DNA of 64,000 bases from Plumapathes pennacea. Lineage: Eukaryota; Cnidaria; Anthozoa; Antipatharia; Myriopathidae. The notes below the pieces were generated by a model. The model worked only from the letters and a program-made list of their open reading frames with translations. It was not told the DNA's origin and did not search any database. Positions 46,362 to 64,000 of the stretch are shown here, in pieces. The position numbers and the translations under genes are program-made. The stretch spans positions 9,189,170-9,253,169 of the forward strand of contig OZ038467.1 in the NCBI GenBank assembly GCA_964036295.1, read 5' to 3'. The first letter of the stretch is position 1; each line of letters begins with the position of its first letter.

Positions 46362-49300
46362 ATGACTCTGAAGGGCGCTCTCTTCGTGTTCTCTCTTGCT
46401 GGTCTGCTTGTTCTCGAGCTAGGGGCTGCATCTATCTCTCCGGTAGAAAACAAAGGTAAATTTGTTCAATACCTAGAGTGACTGCAATTTGTAAGAAAGA
46501 TTATGTCATTAGTTGCGCAACAAGAGCGCACTCCCTGAGGCAGCTTTTCGCGAACGTTTTGTTGTCTGAGGCTGGACATTTTGGTAATGGGGTTCTCGAT
46601 TGATTGTAAAATCAGGAAACGAGTTGTACACTGAATAGGAGAGAGAAACAGAGCAGAACTGAATATAATATTTTTAAAACCAGAACAACTAATAAGTTGT
46701 CAGCTCTGAGAACTTTTATAAACCTGAATTTACATTTCCATCAGTGCAAAGAAAGTTAAATTCAAAGAACGCCGAGACAGAAACGGACAGAAAGCGGTAG
46801 AAAAAGGAAGAAAACTAGACAGAAACAAGTCGGAGGAAAGAGCCGATCCCAGACTAAGACAAATGCAAGTGAGGCGTCGAATAGAGAAAAAGAACGTGGG
46901 AAATGTACCAGATGCATTAAAGAAATTATATAAGAGCCTCCCATACAGAGCAACAATACAGTTGGACAAAATAAGACGCGATGAATAAGGCGAAAAGTGT
47001 TTCTATTAACAAATTAAATGAGCGACAAAAATAAAAGGAGAAATTATCAGAAGGACCCAATTCCTTGTTATTACTTTCACTGGCGTAAATGATCTTCATC
47101 GGTAACTTTAATGTGAAAAGTTGAGGTGATTCTATAAAATCGCCCTTTCCATTGCGCCGGTAATGGTGAAACCGCGTGGTACGCTATGCGAACAAACACT
47201 AAACCGACCGTTTCATTAACTAGTTGGGTAGTTGCCGGCATTGTTTTAAAGTAAACCAAGCAGAACGAAGACAAACTGGTTAACGGAGAACACGGAGCTA
47301 CGAATAGTGACTTGTCATAATATAAAAAACGGAATAAAGATAAAGAAACACCTGTCGATGAAATTAATATTCGCTGTAGTGTACAACAATCTCTTCGTGT
47401 GTATTTGAATAATCTAGACCATAAGACCTACTGTTCATCAAAAACTTTGACAAGAAATTTTAACAACAAAAGGGTATTTAAGACAGACGCCATGTGAATT
47501 TTCAGCACAGTGCACCCCCTCCCTCCCCCATCCCCCTCCTCTTTAATTTGGTTTCAACGAACAGTGAAGTCTGAAATATTAAAACGTTTCGTAAGTTGAT
47601 TTGACATGACCGGGTTCGTTGTCTTTGCTTTCTCTAAAAAACTGATTCGAAGATTAAGGCTTTCCGCCCTATTATCAATCGGTTCTGCCCACGTACGGTC
47701 AGATCGTTACAGGTGTATGATGTCATGGATACTAAGAAGGGGCAGGAATTCCGATTCAAACCGAAGCTCGATTTCCACGAAGATATTACGGTTACATTCG
47801 TGTAAAAGACAAGAAAAACCCCTTATTGTGAACCTTTCTCAGGTGATTTAGTCTCTATCTTTTAGTGTGAAATCATGGGACGTTAAAGTAACGAAGAATT
47901 TTTTCGGATGGTTAAAAACTACCCATTGGCCAAAAAACGATGGGAAAAGCGAGCAAATATAACTTTCGTAAAATTTTGCGACTTGATTTTTTAACGTCAC
48001 ATTTTTAGCGTACGACGTCCATAGCAAAGATATTTCCGTTTGTATTGGATAATGTTTTTCAATTAAGTAAAAACCTTATTCTGTACGAAATAATACACAG
48101 AGAGTCGTGCAGAACATATAGAACTAAAGAGTGACGGACTCAAATAATCAGCCCGAGCGTTAAGTTTTGACTTTGGCACACTTCCAGTCAAGACGTCAAT
48201 CGAATTTAAAGGTGCGAGGAAAAATGTTGCATATCTATCAAATTTTTGAAATGAGTCAACAGAACGGTAAATCATTTACATATAACAGAATTAAAATAAA
48301 AATCAGTTGTGGTGATACGAAAGTTCCTTCTACGTCTCTCGCCTCAATTTAAAACTTATATGAGATGTTATCGAACAATCACAGCACCCACTAACAAATT
48401 AAATTATAAATTTAAATTGAAGGAACAAGCTAACGAGAAAATCGTAGGAACATCTAGCAGAAAATACCACAAAAATATTCTTTAGCCTCCCAGAGTCGTA
48501 TTAATTTGCAACAACTGACTTCTCCGCATCTAAGCTGCGTTCACGAATGGCTTCAAGTGCGTAAAACATCGACAGGTTACACCAACAGCGTGGGGTAATT
48601 TTTGCATTCAAGTCAGCCTAATAAATTATGTTTTTCAGGAAGTATCGCTGTGAAATGCTTTGGCTGTAAACACAAGGCCTACTTCAAAACCCAATATAAA
48701 ATCTGGCCGATACAATGACAACAAAGCAGCACAGATTAGGATCGGAAATGATTATAGCTTTTTTGTATTTTGATGCGATCAACCAAGAGAGGTGGTTTTC
48801 AGGATTTGCAGGTTTTCAAAATAAATCCTTCAAACCATTTCAAACTATCAGGTTTCGTCCAAAAGAAACAAGCATTTGTCGCGATTTTTTTTGTCATTAA
48901 AAACCGGGATCTTCATACCTTTCTTGCACGATTGAGCTAACACTTCAACCAATGATTGGTATGTGGTCAAGAAATTTCAGTGCATGCCGTATGGAAACCC
49001 TTAGAGGTTGTTCGATGCATACATGGAACCATATTTCTCTCAAAGTCAGCATAAGGTTATACTTGTATCGCACAGTCATTTTTACGAGAAAAAAATATAT
49101 ATATATTATATATATATATATCTTTCAAGAATTCGCCAGGCGATGGCTTAATTAGGTTTACTGGTGCACCACCGGAGCTGATTCACCGCTTGCAGAGTTA
49201 CACTTTCTATTAAAATTTATGGGTTGAAAATGATGAGTACATGCACTATTTTCAACGCATTTTTTCCTATTATTGTTTCTGCCATTGGCGTTCGTCATCA

Positions 49301-50560
49301 TTGCATGATTCCTTTAACAAATCCTAGTTTCGTCATAATTCTTTCTCGCATCCTGACTTAGCTGGCCTCTTGTCAAGACATGGTTGTCTTTATAATCCTA
49401 TCCTTATCTCGCAACATATAGTTCCTTCATCACCGTTGCCTTTATAAATAGCTAAGTCCATTTCCAGACGTTGTACCGTGATAAACTTCCAACACAGCCT
49501 CTGTACAATGCGTTTAATCGGTTATTTGGATTAATCTAAGTTTACTTAATATCTCGGAATAGATGAAGCCATCGACTTGTCGGACGCAAATATGAAAGGT
49601 AAGACAATTTTCCATATTCAAAGTACCGTTCATACTTCACAACACAAAAGAAGGAGGGCACAATCTTTAGAAACGATCAACTCTTTCCCTGCATGCTTAA
49701 TTTGAAATTTAATCAACTTAGAAACTGTCAAACTCCTGAAATATCAAACGAAACATCAAGTTGCGACCACCACTTCAACTGGCAAAAGCTTTTTAAAACC
49801 TTTAAAGTAGTATATCCTAAAATAGCAAAGTTCAATCACAGTGCCTTAGTTCAAATGCCAAATACCAGTACACGAAACTGCGACCACTAAAGCCGGCGAA
49901 AGCTTTTTGAAGAGTATGACGTCCTAAAAACAGTATCTAATTCATGTAGTTAGAGTTTATATAGTGTGTTAGTAATAAAATCGAACAGTTACTACTGTAC
50001 ACACCCACAGTGTAGAACTTGGGCTGCAACAAAATGGGACCATTCAATTGTCCATTATTTTTCATCCATCAGATTTTGCCGACTTGACTGATGACAAAGC
50101 TGGAACTTTGATGGAAGAGGCGGACTCTGTCGAATACCGTAAGCTGCATCATTCTTCTGAGATATACTTGAAAATAATGAGCACGTCTTTATCATGCAAG
50201 TTTAGAATAAAAATTCTCCCCACCATAAAATGAGAAAATGTACGAGCAAACCAAAGAATTTTACCGATCATCAGCGCTATTTTTATTTCGGAATATAGAC
50301 CCAATCGAACGTTTCCTAAGTGTGAAACACAACGTTTTCTCTTGGTCACTTTCACTGCAACGATTTTATTTTTCTCCTATTCTTTCTCCCCGTTTTCTGC
50401 TCTTGGTAATAAAATGGCTTTCATTACAGCGAGAAGATTCTGCCCGCCAGATGTCCTACCCGGTGTATGCGTGCGGATCCGAAATTCCTGCAAAAGTGGC
50501 AGACGGCATAAATTTGCCAAAAAGATGTGTAAAAAGACGTGTGGAATATGCTCAGGGTGA
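46362..50560 (+). CDS. secreted ShKT-type cysteine-rich peptide precursor
   Basis: Four exons: 46362-46455, 49563-49598, 50073-50138 and 50430-50560. All are GT-AG; phases agree and the product is 108 residues. Exon 1 encodes a typical signal peptide (short basic start, Leu/Val-rich core, small residues before the cut). Exons 2 and 3, both phase 1-1 (36 and 66 nt), encode an acidic Asp/Glu-rich propeptide. Exon 4 opens with basic residues that could be a processing site, then a six-cysteine domain spaced C-x8-C-x6-C-x12-C-x3-C-x2-C. The ending with Met before C4 and C-x3-C-x2-C is the ShKT hallmark; the mature region is strongly basic. ShKT peptides in cnidarians include channel-blocking venom components, but also non-venom secreted proteins, and the sequence does not decide. 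An AATAAA lies at about 51170. The gene is intact; sequence is described only. Confidence 0.8.
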
Positions 50561-51289
50561 CCTCCTGGTACATGTACGTATATAAACAGTAAATTATTTT
50601 TGACGCCTATATAACGCCTTTTACGTGTAAAATATAGCCTCATTTAAACACGCGGGAAGTTCGGAGAACACGAGAGTAGCGTAGGGAAACCACGAGAATT
50701 TCTTTTATAAAATAATTAGTCAATATAATACATGATCACGTATCACGTCAGCGTGAAATATACTCTCATCTTACGTAGCATCGTAGTTAGTTTATAAGGA
50801 AATATCCACGGATATTTGTCGAAGAATATGTTACGAGAAGCTAACAGTTGTCCAAGAGCAAAGTTTGTAACTACGTATGCATGTATATTAGTTATGTTTG
50901 AGTTTATGATAATGATATTGTGTTTGTATGTCTGAGGTGTTTGAGTGAAAAAGTTCGTGTAGACTGGGAAGTTGCACAAAGCCACAGTAAAAAGGTTCGT
51001 CCGAATTTCTTTAACTTCTCAGGATGCTCCGTTCAGCTTCGCTCGATGTATACCAGGATGTCGTTCAATGTTGAGGGGGAAAAAGAGTACATGTAACTGA
51101 AGTAGCTCTGAGTCTCGCATAGAAGACAAAAAATAAAAAGTATGAACAAAACTGGGTAGACTTGTCATAAATAAAGAGTAAGAACTAAACCGATTAGACT
51201 TGTCATTTCGAATACAAGCTTTTCTCCTTTTCTTATCTCGCTTTGAATCCGAAAATCGAAATCAGTTGGTAACTTATCATCATTATCAC

Positions 51290-51428
51290 GATGGTGATGA
51301 TGATGATGATGATGATGATGACGAAGATGATCATAATCATGATAATAGTAATGACGATGGTGATGATGAAGATATAATGATTGTTGATAATGATAATGAT
51401 TTTGATTATGATGGTGATGATGGTGATA

Positions 51429-51465
<37 letters not shown>

Positions 51466-51478
51466 CGAAGATGATGAT

Positions 51479-51519
<41 letters not shown>

Positions 51520-51915
51520 AATAGTAATGACGATAGTGATGATGAAGATGATTGTTGATAATGATGATTTTGATGATGATGGTGATGATGGTGATGATGA
51601 TGATGATAATGATGATGATGACGAAGATGATCATGATAATAGTAATGACGATGGTGATGATGAAGATAATGATTGTTGATAATGATAATGATTTTGATGA
51701 TGATGCTGATGATTGTGATGATGATGACGATGATAATGATGATGGTAACTATGATGATGACAATAATGATGACTTATAATGATAATTATCATCATCATCA
51801 CCATCGTCATCATCACCATTGTCGTCATCATTATCACTATCATCACCATCAATTATAATCATGATCATTGTTATCACCATTATCACTGTCATCGTCATTA
51901 TCACCATCATTAATG
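51290..51915. repeat. (GAT)n tract switching to (ATC)n
   Basis: Interrupted GAT/GATGA repeats run from 51290 to about 51778. The strand asymmetry then flips to ATC/ATCACC from 51784 to about 51915. The two halves are complementary and could fold into a long imperfect hairpin. Reading frames here are artefacts. Confidence 0.9.
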
Positions 51916-53915
51916 GTTATGCCATAAAGATTTAGCAAACTTAGACAGTTTTAGCAAGACCGTCACGTTAACCAAATTTAACATTTAATAACTAAAATGT
52001 GGCGAAACGCCGGCAATAGAAGTACTAACGCACTTAAAACACGTGTCATTTAATATAGCTTCATCTCTAAAACTTTCATCTCTTACTATCTATTACAACA
52101 CAACTAGAACTCCCTTTTCTATGGTTGTTGTGCTTCGTGACGACCATAAATCAAACTATATTCAGGTAGTTCTGACTTACAAGTAAACTGGTTAATGCGG
52201 TAAATAAAAACTAAGAAACAACATCACCACGAGAAAAGAAGTAAAATTCTGATTTGGAGCTCAAACTTCACAGTCACATAAACTGGTATATGAAAAACCA
52301 AGAGAAAAAACAGTATCACCAAGAACCATGGACAACAAACAAACAAACAAACTAACCAACCAGCAAACAACCGAACAAACAGACAAACAAAACCAAGTCA
52401 CCCTCATATTTCTCTGTGTATCTGTGTACGCTTAACTGTGTGTTTACTATTTATGATATATTGTTACTCTGAATAGCACTAAGAATATATTGTTGTTTCA
52501 AAAAACAGTCAAAATAGTCATTACATGACAACGCGCATGCAGAAAATAACTATTCCTGTTCGCTTGCAATAAATTGGCCCATTCAACCCATAATAAAAAT
52601 ATACGGTAGTTTATATACAAAGTGACAGCTGAAATAATGTTTTCAAGGCTCCCGAAAGTCGAAAGCATAACACTCGAAAGCCTTGAAATATAATTATCTC
52701 AATCCTGCTCAAAATCCTGCACCAAAGGACAGGTGAAGTACCATTTTATAATGCCTGTGCGACTCACATAATCCAAATGTCAACAATAGGGGAAACGTTG
52801 AAACCATATGGCCAGAAATTTTGTTCGAGGATCATAAGACCGTCCGGCCAACCTTAGCTTTCAAATCTCTTACAAAAAGATTAATTTAATCAACTGTTGT
52901 CGAACCAAAATGGCGCCTTTAACATTTCGCCTCAAACTAATATAAAATATAAAGGAGTGTTTTCAAATTTATCAAAATCGCAATGCTCACTCATTTATCT
53001 AATACAACTTCTAAATCTTTCGGCACTTCTCAATAAGAACGCGAACAAACGCTTTGGGCTTTAAGTGTCTGTAAAATTTACATTCCAGACAGTAGAATAA
53101 AACAGTTGCTCCTTGATAAAGTGCAGCAAGAACCCTTGACCGATCGGTCGGTTGATTGGAGGGAGGGGTGGGGAGTTGGGAGTTGGGAGACGTACAGAAG
53201 GGGAATATATATAAATTAACACAAAAATCAAAGTAAATTTGGTTGATCTGACGTCACACGAGAACAAATTGTTCCATTCAAGGGAAGGGAAAGGGGCTTT
53301 ATCAATAGAGGGCAACTGGATATAGACGTCATAAACAATCAAGAACTACGCACGAAGAGGGACTGTGAGGAATGACCGTTATGCTAACTATTACGTTGTT
53401 AGCCATATAAACTGTTGGTAGGTCAGGTCTCTGCTAATATTATTAATTACTACTATTATTACTATTATAATTATTATATTTATGTAATTTCTGTCACTAT
53501 CGTTACCGACTAAGCACTTCTTTATAGCATCAATAGAATGCGAGAGCCATTGGTCACTTCCCCACTATACGTATTTACAACCTGATTAAAAGTAATTATT
53601 CGAAAGTGGCCCGTGGAAACACATTTTTTACGTCACTTCTGTTGGTCAGCGTTCATCACCATTGACTACGTAACTCGAGGTAAATTTTCACATAGTGTGC
53701 AAGCCGCATTTTTCTTGTGCACAATGTGTTATGAAAATGCGTTAAAATGACTTGAGGATGCTTGAGCATATATTCTAAGTACTGACAAAGTGTTGAGCAT
53801 TTACAAGCCTTGCACGAATTTTGAATTTGTTGGTGTTGCAATGAACGCTGACTCGGTAATCGCGCGGTCGAAAAACGTATTTCCGCGGTACCTTTGTAAA
53901 TTATCACAGCTAACG
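51916..53915. other. intergenic between convergent genes
   Basis: AT-rich with an (ACAA)n-like patch at 52341-52392 and (ATT)-rich sequence near 53435-53480. No coding exon recognised. Some of the right part will be the 3' untranslated region of the SH3/SH2 gene. Confidence 0.55.
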
Positions 53916-63915
<10,000 letters not shown>

Positions 63916-64000
63916 CTGGAAAAAAAAATAACAAAGATTATTATGGTGTCGTCTCAGCCAGCTTGACATTTTTTGTTGACTTCCAGAAATATGACGTGAT

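Noticed and set aside
46730-46969. Minus-strand Leu/Phe-rich frame suggesting a membrane protein
   Set aside because: It is the complement of a purine-rich (AGAAA) stretch inside an intron of the ShKT gene.

Overview
The window looks like nuclear DNA from a cnidarian, most likely an anthozoan such as a stony coral. Genes are split by many short GT-AG introns. Intergenic and intronic DNA is AT-rich and full of foldback elements, trinucleotide microsatellites and decayed DIRS, BEL/Pao, Helitron and LINE copies. One gene encodes a secreted ShKT-type cysteine-rich peptide. The species call is inference; no rRNA or mitochondrial marker is present. Exon structures were built by hand from splice sites and phase continuity. 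Layout, left to right: (1) 148-2352, minus: first four exons of GNL2 (ribosome biogenesis GTPase), running off the left edge. (2) 5039-11262, plus: a six-exon ABCC/MRP4-like transporter of 1264 codons whose ATP sites carry several substitutions at catalytic positions. (3) 11263-16430: mostly non-coding, with a tRNA-Glu-like gene with an enlarged anticodon arm, inverted repeats and one possible RhoGAP-like exon. (4) 16437-25230: a transposon graveyard, with a decayed BEL/Pao element with a tRNA-Tyr primer site, two back-to-back 21-bp minisatellites between inverted transposon scraps, and a DIRS-type tyrosine-recombinase retroelement on the minus strand. (5) 25231-31421: sparse, with a Helitron-like reading frame and a PB1-like 5' gene end on the minus strand. 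(6) 31951-42211, plus: a complete 14-exon AGBL5/CCP5 tubulin deglutamylase gene. (7) 46362-50560, plus: a four-exon gene for a small secreted ShKT-type peptide. (8) 53916-63915, minus: sixteen 3' exons of an adaptor with at least four SH3 domains, a run of Tyr-Ala-x-Val/Ile motifs and a C-terminal SH2 domain; the 5' end lies beyond the right edge. GNL2/ABCC and PB1-like/AGBL5 are head-to-head pairs; the ShKT gene and the SH3/SH2 gene converge. Nothing suggests an operon or a shared pathway. The more unusual items are the ABC transporter with degenerate catalytic residues, the SH3/SH2 adaptor with its own candidate phosphotyrosine docking sites, the small-exon ShKT precursor, the expanded-arm tRNA-like gene, and several families of short inverted-repeat elements that recur in introns.
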